11,335 nt of DNA from Alphaproteobacteria bacterium UBA6544. GTDB taxonomy: Bacteria > Pseudomonadota > Alphaproteobacteria > UBA8366. Below, piece after piece: positions 1 to 6,920 of this stretch (the first letter of the stretch is position 1; every line of letters starts with the position of its first letter). Under the pieces are notes generated by a model. The model did not search any database. It was not told the DNA's origin and saw only the letters and a program-made list of their open reading frames with translations. The stretch spans positions 1 to 11,335 of the forward strand of contig DJKK01000289.1 in NCBI GenBank assembly GCA_002434595.1, in the 5' to 3' direction. The position numbers were made by a program, and so were the translations under genes.

Positions 1-78
1 GGGTGGATTGGCTGCGAATATAACCCGAAAGGAAAGACCTCTGAGGGCCTACGTTGGCTGGCCAATTACCTGCGTTGA
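1..78 (+). CDS. Hydroxypyruvate isomerase family protein, C-terminal end (truncated by window edge)
   Basis: The first 25 codons of the window read in frame to a TGA at 76-78 and begin GWIGCEYNPKGKT, followed by EGLRWL. This is the typical C-terminus of the hydroxypyruvate isomerase / OtnI group of TIM-barrel sugar isomerases (GWxGCEYxPxGxTxxGLxWL). Family members interconvert hydroxypyruvate with tartronate semialdehyde or isomerise 2-oxo-tetronates. The start and all N-terminal catalytic parts lie left of the window, so I cannot tell whether the gene is intact. A second, clearly decayed copy of the same family lies at about 2144-2650 in the same orientation. That copy has a TGA where this one has the Trp codon of GWIGC, so this is the likelier functional copy. 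Confidence 0.75.
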   Translation, partial: GWIGCEYNPKGKTSEGLRWLANYLR

Positions 79-226
79 AATAAGCAAAACAAAATATTTG
101 AAATAATTTAAAACTTAAGAAACTACGCACGTTCGTCTACATCAGCAGAGTATTTTATTTCAATAGTGAAGGACATTTTCTAAATATTTAAAATAATTAC
201 ATAAACTTCAACATCTCGGTAATAAT
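79..226. other. AT-rich intergenic spacer
   Basis: This 148-base, strongly AT-rich spacer lies between the converging ends of the hydroxypyruvate isomerase fragment (+) and the TPR/oxygenase gene (-). I see no coding potential and no convincing stem followed by a T-run. It holds one imperfect direct repeat of 17 bases (92-108 and 182-198). Confidence 0.5.
92..198. repeat. Imperfect 17-bp direct repeat pair, 90 bp apart
   Basis: AAATATTTGAAATAATT at 92-108 recurs as AAATATTTAAAATAATT at 182-198, with one mismatch. Both copies sit in very AT-rich DNA just downstream of the TPR gene. Such low-complexity matches can arise by chance, so this is recorded as a weak repeat with no assigned role. Confidence 0.3.
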
Positions 227-1930
227 TTAAAGACTATAGAAATTTACACCAATCATTACTCTATCTTTTCGACCATTATAAACGGCCGAATGCTTCCTTC
301 CTGCAGGAATGATTGTAATCATTCCATCGCATGGCATTACATTTTCTTCGGGATCACTTAATTTTAATATCCCTGGCTCGGTGCAGTTTTGATCTCCAAC
401 AGAAAGATAATATACTAAGGAAAATTTTTGTGATCCAATATCAAGCACTTTAATCTTATCTACATTGTTTAAATGATGGTGAGGAGTTGTACCGCCTCCT
501 TCGCTTAAAATATTAAAAAATGAATCCCAGATAAATATTTGGCTATTTACCGCTTCTTCCATAATATCCGTCAAATCTCTTAATAATTTTTTAAAAATTA
601 ATTTCTCTGTTGAAAGTAGACCAAAGTCTATCGAGCATATACCGTTGCCATAACGAGCATCATCAGGCCCCGTATCGGTTAATTTCCGTGTATTTGTTTC
701 ATATATGCTCTTTAACAATTCTTCTTCTACTGGCCTACTTAAAATAAGCGGATTACTCTTTAATTTTGGGAAACCATTCCCCGTTAATTGATTTATGCCA
801 TGGGTTTGCCTTGACTTTATTATGCCAAGCATAAGTCTACACTGTCGTGATTTAGGATCGATAGCATAGGCCTTTTCTAGTTTTTCAAGCGCCGCGGGAA
901 TTTCTCCATCCATGTAATACGTAATCGCTAAGTTGCTATACGCTTCAGCGTAATTTGTATCTAGCTTAATTGCTTTATTAAAATTTGTTTTTGACCCTTT
1001 AATGTCTCCAATATGCCTTAAATTGTTCCCCAAGTTACAATAAGCCTCAGCAAAGTTTCCATTAAATTTTATAGCCTTTTGAAAGCATGACTTAGCCGCT
1101 TGTAAATCGCCAAACTCTTCTAGTAATAAACCTCTGTTGTTATGCGCTTCTGCCAAGTTTGGTTGCAAAAGTAGTGCTTTTTCATAGCTACTTTCCGCTT
1201 CACGCCGTTTGCCTACTTTTCCGAGGCTGACACCAAGGTTATAGTGCGCTAATGCGCTGTCTGGCTGCAATAATACTGCTTTGGAATGACTCGACTCAGC
1301 CTCATCGAATTCTCCGTTCTGCCTAAGAACATTACCTAAACTAATGTAAGCTTCAAAAAACTTGGAATCTGACGATATCGCATTTCTATAACATGTAATC
1401 GCTTCATCTAAATCACCGTCTTGGTTTAATTTATGACCCAGATTATAGTGGGCTTCAGCACAATTAGCATCTACAGAAATCGCATTACGATAACTTTCTT
1501 CTGCCTCTTCAAATCGCCTTGTATCAATAAATGAGTTTCCTAAGTTACAATGGGCGGCCGCATCATTTGGATCCAACTCTATCACTTTTCTATTGAATTT
1601 TATTACATCTCGTATTCTGTTTTTTTTCTGCGCAACCTCTGCGAGAACTTTCCACCCAAATGGGTGATTAGTGAAAGTTCTTGTAAGGTTTAGTGCAATT
1701 TTTTGAGCAACATTATATTGTTGGTTTTGGACAAGGTTTAATAAATAATTTAATTGTTTATCTGGTGGGTCTTCAGCATCAATACCTAATTTTTTATATT
1801 CTTTCTCTTTTATCCATTCAACAAGCGTCATCCCTTCTCTTTCTGCCCTTTTGCTTTCATATGCTAATTTGCCGGGCTGCATAGAGGATATGATTTTTTG
1901 TATATTTTTTTCTAATTCCTGAGACATCAT
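227..1930 (-). CDS. Tetratricopeptide-repeat protein with C-terminal putative 2OG-Fe(II) oxygenase domain
   Basis: The protein has 567 residues. After a charged N-terminal segment (about 1-55) come eight or nine 34-residue TPR units spanning about 55-360, many with the AEAHYNLG / AxxxYxxAI consensus. A linker follows, then a C-terminal domain (about 400-567) like Pfam 2OG-FeII_Oxy_5. Its candidate iron ligands are H484 and H486 in PHHHLN and H547 in RKHSAVYNG, with R557 a candidate for binding the 2-oxoglutarate carboxylate. There is no signal peptide, so it is probably a cytoplasmic hydroxylase held to partners by the TPR array; the substrate is unknown. The start is MM: GAGG lies 6 bases before the first ATG (1928-1930) and 9 before the second (1925-1927), so either could serve. 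The gene is about 40% GC against about 60% for the transporter operon and lies between two hydroxypyruvate isomerase copies, which suggests acquisition by transfer. Confidence 0.85.
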   Translation of the reverse strand: MMSQELEKNIQKIISSMQPGKLAYESKRAEREGMTLVEWIKEKEYKKLGIDAEDPPDKQLNYLLNLVQNQQYNVAQKIALNLTRTFTNHPFGWKVLAEVAQKKNRIRDVIKFNRKVIELDPNDAAAHCNLGNSFIDTRRFEEAEESYRNAISVDANCAEAHYNLGHKLNQDGDLDEAITCYRNAISSDSKFFEAYISLGNVLRQNGEFDEAESSHSKAVLLQPDSALAHYNLGVSLGKVGKRREAESSYEKALLLQPNLAEAHNNRGLLLEEFGDLQAAKSCFQKAIKFNGNFAEAYCNLGNNLRHIGDIKGSKTNFNKAIKLDTNYAEAYSNLAITYYMDGEIPAALEKLEKAYAIDPKSRQCRLMLGIIKSRQTHGINQLTGNGFPKLKSNPLILSRPVEEELLKSIYETNTRKLTDTGPDDARYGNGICSIDFGLLSTEKLIFKKLLRDLTDIMEEAVNSQIFIWDSFFNILSEGGGTTPHHHLNNVDKIKVLDIGSQKFSLVYYLSVGDQNCTEPGILKLSDPEENVMPCDGMITIIPAGRKHSAVYNGRKDRVMIGVNFYSL

Positions 1931-2143
1931 TTATTTCCTCGAACTTTTACGTCTGCTGAACTGCCCAGGCTCCTGGAATATCGTGATGTTTAGAGTCCTT
2001 TTACGATATGGCAGGCCTAATGAGTTTACAAATACTTGTTGTATCGGATCCAATTGTTGGGCCTCATTTAGGACTGTTAGTACTAGACGCTACTCGTTCT
2101 CCAGTTGGAAATCTTCGCGAGATTTTAGCTGCCGTGATGTTAG
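1931..2143. other. Unassigned segment upstream of the TPR gene
   Basis: About 210 bases separate the TPR gene start from the recognisable part of the isomerase pseudogene. They presumably contain the TPR gene's promoter, but I see no convincing -35/-10 pair. Short open stretches exist on both strands. On the minus strand a stop-free run of about 50 codons ends in a TAA directly abutting the TPR start. None resembles a family I know. It may be the unrecognisable N-terminal half of the isomerase relic or a fragment of another gene. Confidence 0.4.
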
Positions 2144-2650
2144 CTCCAGTATGTCGTCTCAATAGACTTCCTGCGAGTTCACGTGATGGCCGGCTTGCGT
2201 CCGGAAGGGGTGACGGATGCCCCCTTTTATGACACCTACGAAAGGAATCTCTCCTACGCCGCAGACGAAGTAGCAAAACCCGGCCGCAAAATCGTTATCG
2301 AGCCGGTAAAAACCCGCGACCTACCTGGTTTTTTTAAAGCGCCAAGCTGGCGCGCACAGAGTGATCGAGGCGATTGCTAAGCACAATCTACTGGTGCAGA
2401 TGGATTTGTATCATTTGCAAATCGTTAAAGGCGACTTGGCAGGGAAAATACACCAATACATAAAAACACTGACCATTTTCAAATAGCCGGCGTCCCTGGA
2501 CACCATGAACCGGGTATCGGTGAGATTAACTATCCCTATCTCTTCGACTTAATCTACGAATTGGGTTTTGACGGCTGAATCGGCTGCGAATATCGGCCGG
2601 AGTGCGAAACTACCGCCAGCCTAGGTTGGGCGAAAGGATATCTCGGCTAA
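2144..2650 (+). pseudogene. Decayed hydroxypyruvate isomerase copy
   Basis: The pieces of a hydroxypyruvate isomerase line up in order but in two frames. VHVMAGLRPEGV, then a stretch with IVIEPVKTRDLPGFF, read from 2177 to about 2335. LVQMDLYHLQIVKGDLAGKI continues in another frame from about 2361 to 2470. HFQIAGVPGHHEPG and GEINYPYLFDL return to the first frame from about 2471. The first shift lies near a run of seven T at about 2329-2335. An in-frame TGA at 2576-2578 replaces the Trp codon of the GWIGCEY motif seen intact at window position 4. The reading ends at TAA 2648-2650. The N-terminal third is not recognisable. In the family, IEPxxxRDxPG and QxDxYHxQ carry metal-binding and catalytic residues, and they are still readable, so decay may be fairly recent. 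No functional full-length product is possible from this sequence. Confidence 0.85.
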
Positions 2651-2651
2651 G

Positions 2652-3336
2652 ACCAAGGACGCCAGGATCCTCGCCATTATCATGTCAGATGGCCACGATC
2701 CGAGTTAATTCGGATAGTTGGGACATCCCTTGAGGCAGGCAGCGGCGCTCGACCGAATGGCCACCAAAGGAATTTGTTTTTCGACCGCCCATACACCGTG
2801 CCCGATCTGTGTGACGGCGCGCGCATCCTTCGCCACCGGCCAGCATGTCCATGAGATCAAACAATGGGACAATGCCCAAGCCTATGCCGGTAGCATCCCG
2901 GGGAGGGCACAGTATCTATGCGGCGCCGGGCGGCCGGTCAAAGCGATCGGCAAGATGCACTACCACAAGTTCGAAGATCCGCTCGGCTACGACCGCATCG
3001 CGCTGAACCAGTATCGCGCCTTCGCATTGCAGACGGGCAGTTTTATGATCCGAAAAGGCCGCTTCAAGTACCACTACTACGTCGGATATTTGCCTGAGCT
3101 CTTCGATCTCAACGACGATCCGGTAGTGCGTCACGACCCTGGCGGATGATCCCCGTTACGCGGAGACGCTTCGTGACATTGAAGCGGTGCTGCGCGCCCG
3201 CCTCGGTCCGGAAAAAATGGGCGCCTTCGCTAAAGCCGCGCAGGCCATAATCATCAAGCGTCACGGCGGGCCCGAAAAAGCGAAGAATGTCGGCGCGCCG
3301 GGAACGACCCCGTTGCCGGGTAACGCTCAAGAGTAA
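2652..3336 (+). pseudogene. Decayed sulfatase (alkaline-phosphatase superfamily) with internal deletion
   Basis: The N-terminal core is readable: ILAIIMSDGHDPS, then LGHPL, ALDRMATKGICFSTAHT, and PCPICVTARASFATG. These match the type I sulfatase start (IMSDxHxP), the GHP segment and the active-site motif CxPxR. Stops interrupt it at 2706-2708 (TAA) and 2715-2717 (TAG). The motif reads C-V-T-A-R (2808-2822), so the Pro needed for formylglycine maturation is gone. After IGKMHYHKFEDPLGYD the reading jumps at about 2990-3010 straight to the C-terminal GSFMIRKGRFKY and YLPELFDLNDDP, so about 300 residues are missing from a family of about 500. A frameshift near 3135 moves the remaining C-terminus (ADDPRYAETLRDIEAVL, then GTTPLPGNAQE) to another frame ending at TAA 3334-3336. 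No start codon is evident. It follows the broken isomerase by a few bases, so the two were probably one catabolic unit. Confidence 0.88.
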
Positions 3337-3358
3337 CCAGCGTTATTCCTTGCCCGGC
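3315..3358. terminator. Possible imperfect hairpin between convergent gene ends
   Basis: GCCGGG plus TAACGCT (3315-3327) can pair with AGCGTTA (3339-3345) and CCCGGC (3353-3358). This gives a 13-bp stem with an 11-base loop and a 7-base bulge on one side. It spans the stop of uspA on the minus strand and the stop of the sulfatase relic on the plus strand, which are only 6 bases apart. There is no T-run on either side, so it is not a typical intrinsic terminator. Confidence 0.25.
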
Positions 3359-3801
3359 TCAAAATCCTCAGGCGGTATCGCGATCAACAGGCTGCAAGGC
3401 AGGCGGTCGATCAGGTTCTTACCAATGCGCTTGCGCCACCACCGGTCGAGACCACCAAGCCGTCGCGTGCCAATCACCACGAGGTCCGCTTCAAAATCGC
3501 GCGCGGCGTTCTCGATTTCGTCCACTGGATCCCCGTAGCCGATGCTGCCGGTACACTCCACGTGCCGGCGCTCGCGGATACGCTCAACGCCCTCATCCAA
3601 CAGCTTCATGACCTCCGAGTGCTCCTCACTGACCACTTCAGAAGTGTTGACACCACCCGCCATCGGCATCGCCGCGGAGGATCGGATAACCGCCAGAAGA
3701 TGCACTTCGGCATTGGTGATCTCCGCAAGTTCCGTGCCTTGACGCAAGGCGCGCCTATACTCCGGGCTGCCGTCATAGGCCATCAGAATTTTCTTATACA
3801 T
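3343..3801 (-). CDS. Universal stress protein (UspA domain), glycine ATP motif lost
   Basis: This single-domain Usp protein has 152 residues, close to the usual 140-160. It starts MYKKILMAYDGSPEYRRAL, the typical first beta strand and Asp-containing loop, and ends with the final strand LPCSLLIAIP. ATP-binding members carry G-x2-G-x9-G-(S/T). Here the region from G111 (GTRRLGGLDRWWRKRIGKNL) keeps the first Gly, but the second Gly is Arg114 and the final G-S/T is Lys124-Arg125. That resembles the UspA subclass that does not bind ATP. It is the last gene of the transporter operon: transporter A stops 4 bases upstream, and GAGGGAG (3810-3816) lies 8 bases before the ATG, within the end of A. It is presumably cytoplasmic and possibly dimeric, co-expressed with the transporters under stress. 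A direct regulatory role on them is conjecture. Confidence 0.88.
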   Translation of the reverse strand: MYKKILMAYDGSPEYRRALRQGTELAEITNAEVHLLAVIRSSAAMPMAGGVNTSEVVSEEHSEVMKLLDEGVERIRERRHVECTGSIGYGDPVDEIENAARDFEADLVVIGTRRLGGLDRWWRKRIGKNLIDRLPCSLLIAIPPEDFEPGKE

Positions 3802-3805
3802 AGCG

Positions 3806-5359
3806 TTATCTCCCTCGCGTTTGACTGAGTATCCATGCCGGTATTAGGGCAAGCAAGTAAACGATCGCGAGAATCCAGAAACCGTCTTGGAACGCCCGGG
3901 TGATGCCCTGGGCATAGACCACCTCGCCAAGAAAGTGCAGAGCTCCCGGCTCCTGCAGGGCCTCCGCAACGCCGGCTTCATTCAACAGTCGTGTCACATT
4001 TTCGAGCAATTCGTGGCTCGCTGCGTTGGCCGGGTTCTGCGTCGCGGCGAGAGCGTCATTGTGATAATAAGTGCGCTGATCAACAAAGACGACCCAGGCA
4101 TTCGTGCCGAGCGCGCCGCCGGTCTGCCGCACAAAATTCACCGTGCCCGCGCCGCCATTTAATTTCTCTGGCGGCAACGAGCCGAGCGCCGTATTCATGA
4201 TGAAGGGTTGGACGAAGGTCGTCCCGAAACGCCCGATAGCGCCAAAGAAAATCACCAGCAGGAATGGTGTATTCACGTCAGCCCAGGCCATCGGCAGGGT
4301 GCCGATGGCGAGAATGAAGAGCCCGAACATCATCGCTTTCCCGGGCTCCAGCTTGTCGGCGAGATGGCCGGTGAACGGCACCATGCACACTGCGAGCAAC
4401 ATGCCCGGCAGTAGACTGAGACCGGCATCGAGCGGCGTCAGCCCCTGCACCAGCTGGGTGAAGACAGGGAATGAATAGGTCGTCGTGAAGTTTCCAATAC
4501 CTGAGAAGAAGGTCACGAACAGGACAATCACAAAGTGCTTGTTCTCGAATAGCGAGATATCCACCAGCGTTGCCCCGGACCGGCGCTGGCTCTTGACGAA
4601 ACCAATCCCGGTGGCCGTCCCCAGCAGAATCAATCCGATGATGTAGTCAGATCCCCAGCCCTTGCGGGGGCCGTCGGTCAGGATCGTCATGATGCAGAAC
4701 AGCGTCACGGCAATCAGCGTGAAGCCGATCCAATCAAAAGGCTGTTTAGCGTCTTGGCGCACGGACGGCAGGAATATCAGGCCCAGCGGCAACGCGAGCA
4801 AGACCATCGGAAGCGGTAGCCAGAAAATGTAGCGCCAGCTCAGGACCTCTAGTGCCAGTCCACCGACGGGCGGGCCCATCGCGACAGCGAGGACCAGTCC
4901 CATGGAATAAACACCCATTGCAAACCCACGCCTGTCCTGCGGAAAGACCTGGAATACGGTGACCATGACAAGCGGCTGTATGACCCCGGTCGCCGCGCCC
5001 TGCATGACCCGGCCGGCGACAAGCATGTCGAAACTTTCCGCAAACCCTGCCACGAAACTGCCGATGGTGAAGAGTATTAGGGTGAGTACGAACCCGTAGC
5101 GCTGGCCGAAGACCACCACCACCCATGCATTCAGCAGTTGGCAGGTTGTCATGGCGACGTTGAACGCCGTCGCGAGAAGTTGCGCCCGGTCCTGGCCGAC
5201 GCCATAGGCGCCCATGACGTCGGGCACAGCGACGTTCACGATCGTTCCGGACAGGACCATGATGAAGGAGGCGCTCATGCCGGAAAGCGTCACGAAAACA
5301 CGGTACGGTGTGCCGAAGCGACCGAATAGATCGTCGACGGTCTCAGTAGGTAACGCCAT
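3806..5359 (-). CDS. DHA2-family (EmrB/QacA-like) MFS transporter, paralog A
   Basis: The 517-residue inner-membrane protein has the length and hydrophobic pattern of 14-TM drug:H+ antiporters. A short cytoplasmic leader (ETVDDLFGRFG) precedes TM1. Motif B in TM4 is present (GRVMQGAATG, R117), as is motif C in TM5 (AVAMGPPVGG, 158-167). The C-half has the second motif A-like loop (GHLADKLEPG, 331-340), then GAGTVNFVRQTGG and a long TM13-TM14 loop ending GALHFLGEVVYAQ. In TM1 the LDxT aspartate of this family is Ser37, and the Asp-Arg pair of N-terminal motif A is Val82-Val83 (AWVVVVFGQR). Substrate is unknown; export of a lipophilic or toxic compound is the family expectation. The start at 5359 is 1 base after the stop of B, with AAGGA (5371-5375) 11 bases upstream, and matches the N-termini of B and D. 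It is the last transporter before uspA. Confidence 0.93.
   Translation of the reverse strand: MALPTETVDDLFGRFGTPYRVFVTLSGMSASFIMVLSGTIVNVAVPDVMGAYGVGQDRAQLLATAFNVAMTTCQLLNAWVVVVFGQRYGFVLTLILFTIGSFVAGFAESFDMLVAGRVMQGAATGVIQPLVMVTVFQVFPQDRRGFAMGVYSMGLVLAVAMGPPVGGLALEVLSWRYIFWLPLPMVLLALPLGLIFLPSVRQDAKQPFDWIGFTLIAVTLFCIMTILTDGPRKGWGSDYIIGLILLGTATGIGFVKSQRRSGATLVDISLFENKHFVIVLFVTFFSGIGNFTTTYSFPVFTQLVQGLTPLDAGLSLLPGMLLAVCMVPFTGHLADKLEPGKAMMFGLFILAIGTLPMAWADVNTPFLLVIFFGAIGRFGTTFVQPFIMNTALGSLPPEKLNGGAGTVNFVRQTGGALGTNAWVVFVDQRTYYHNDALAATQNPANAASHELLENVTRLLNEAGVAEALQEPGALHFLGEVVYAQGITRAFQDGFWILAIVYLLALIPAWILSQTRGR
3810..3816 (-). promoter_or_regulatory. Ribosome binding site of the UspA-domain gene
   Basis: GAGGGAG on the minus strand lies 8 bases before the uspA ATG (3799-3801), inside the last codons of transporter A. 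It would allow the stress protein to be translated efficiently from the same transcript. Confidence 0.7.
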
Positions 5360-5360
5360 T

Positions 5361-6920
5361 CTAGCGACGGTCCTTGCCCTTCACCCGCCGACCTAACATC
5401 CATGCGGGCCATATCCCAATCAGATAGGCCGCCACCAGCACCCAGAAACCATCCTGAAAACCCAAGGTCGCCCCCTGGGCATGCACAACCTGTCCGAGAT
5501 AGTGCAGCGCGCCCGATTGCTGGATCGGTTCGGAGACACCGCCCTCTCGCAATATCTGCCCAACATTATCGAGCAACTCGCGGCTAGCGGCATTATCCGA
5601 ACTCTGCGTCGTGGTGAGGATCTCGCTATGGTAGTGGGTCCGCATCTCGAGAAAGACGACCCAGGCATTGATACCGAGCGACCCGCCAAGCTGGCGGATG
5701 AAGTTCATGGTCCCCGCACCAGAGTTCAGTTTTTCCGACGGTAGCGTTCGCAAGGCGACAGTGATGATGAATGGCTGCGTCAGACTAACCCCGAGCCGGT
5801 TGACGATGCCGTATATGGCGATCGCCACAAAGGCCGTATTCACATCGGCGTCCGCCATCGGCACGGTGCCGATGGCAAACAGAATCAGTCCTGCAATGAT
5901 AGCGTAATGGGCGCTGATCTTGTCGGCCAGCCGCCCCATGAACGGCAGCAGGGCAACCACAACGATACCGGACGGCAACAGCACCAAACCGGCATCGAGC
6001 GGCGTCATGCCCTGCACCAGTTGGCCGAAGACCGGGACGGCATATGCCATCGCGAAGTTGCCTAGGCCGAAGATGAAGGCCACCCCCATGGCCCATGTGA
6101 ATTCCCGGTTGCGAAATAGGGCCAATTCCATCAATGGCGCGGGGCTTTTCAGCTGCGAATAGACAAAAGCGGCCGCCGAGAGGGCCGAGACCGTGAACAA
6201 TCCGAGGATATAGTTCGATGACCATCCCTCGCGCTGACCGTCGGTCAGTCCCGTCATGAAGCAATAGAGCGTGATGACCATGAGCGCATAGCCGGTCCAG
6301 TCAAAGGGGCGGTTCGCCTCCTTACGGTCTGACGGCATCAGGAACATACCGGCTGCAAACGCCAGACCGACGATGGGCAACGGCGCTACGAATATGTAGC
6401 GCCAGTCGAGAATCTCCATCGCAAGGCCGCCGAAGACCGGCCCCATCGCGACAGCCAGCATCAACGCCATACTGTAGACGCCTGCCGCGAAGCCCCGCTT
6501 CTCCTGAGGGAAAACCTGAAATATCGTGACCAGGATCAAAGGCTGGATGATCCCCGAGGCAATTCCCTGCAGCACACGACCGAAGACGATCATGCTGAAG
6601 TCCTGGGAAAACCCGCCGATAATGCTGCCGACAGTGTAGATGATTAGCGCGGCGGCGAAGCCATAGCGTTGTCCGAGAACAGCGACCACCCAGGCATTCA
6701 GAAGCTGGCTTGCCGTCATTGAGACATTGAAAGCCGTCGCCATCAGCTGCGCCTGATCCTGACCGATGCCGAACGCGCCCATGACATCCGGTACGGCCAC
6801 ATTCACAATCGTGCTGGACACCACCATGATGAACGACGCCATCATACCAGCCCCCATAACGAGGGGCACGTAAGCGCGGCCGAACCGGGCGAAAAGATCC
6901 TCGACAGTCTCCGGCCTCAT
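5361..6920 (-). CDS. DHA2-family MFS transporter, paralog B
   Basis: The 519-residue, 14-TM EmrB-like protein has a leader ETVEDLFARFG, then TM1 with VVSSTIVNVAVPDVMG. Motif B is GRVLQGIASG (R115), motif C AVAMGPVFGG (156-165), and the C-half loop GRLADKISAH (329-338). The C-terminal signature is GALHYLGQVVHAQ before TM14. The expected TM1 Asp is Ser35, and the motif A Asp-Arg is Ala80-Val81. The reading frame is open further upstream to 6983, but I place the start at 6920. There ATGA overlaps the TGA of C (6917-6920), GGAGG (6929-6933) lies 8 bases ahead, and the resulting N-terminus MRPETVEDLF aligns with A and D. The extra 21 residues would be C-terminal codons of C read out of frame. Tight coupling implies co-expression with C and A. 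Substrate is unknown. Confidence 0.93.
   Translation of the reverse strand: MRPETVEDLFARFGRAYVPLVMGAGMMASFIMVVSSTIVNVAVPDVMGAFGIGQDQAQLMATAFNVSMTASQLLNAWVVAVLGQRYGFAAALIIYTVGSIIGGFSQDFSMIVFGRVLQGIASGIIQPLILVTIFQVFPQEKRGFAAGVYSMALMLAVAMGPVFGGLAMEILDWRYIFVAPLPIVGLAFAAGMFLMPSDRKEANRPFDWTGYALMVITLYCFMTGLTDGQREGWSSNYILGLFTVSALSAAAFVYSQLKSPAPLMELALFRNREFTWAMGVAFIFGLGNFAMAYAVPVFGQLVQGMTPLDAGLVLLPSGIVVVALLPFMGRLADKISAHYAIIAGLILFAIGTVPMADADVNTAFVAIAIYGIVNRLGVSLTQPFIITVALRTLPSEKLNSGAGTMNFIRQLGGSLGINAWVVFLEMRTHYHSEILTTTQSSDNAASRELLDNVGQILREGGVSEPIQQSGALHYLGQVVHAQGATLGFQDGFWVLVAAYLIGIWPAWMLGRRVKGKDRR

Noticed and set aside
1983..2232. Short plus-strand open frames of 60-74 codons
   Set aside because: Overlapping frames on both strands are open here by chance and none shows a family pattern. 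I left the stretch unassigned.
2718..3149. A 143-codon open frame taken as a small intact protein
   Set aside because: It is the middle of the sulfatase relic. It begins between sulfatase motifs, joins the N-terminal core directly to the C-terminal part and runs out of frame at the end.
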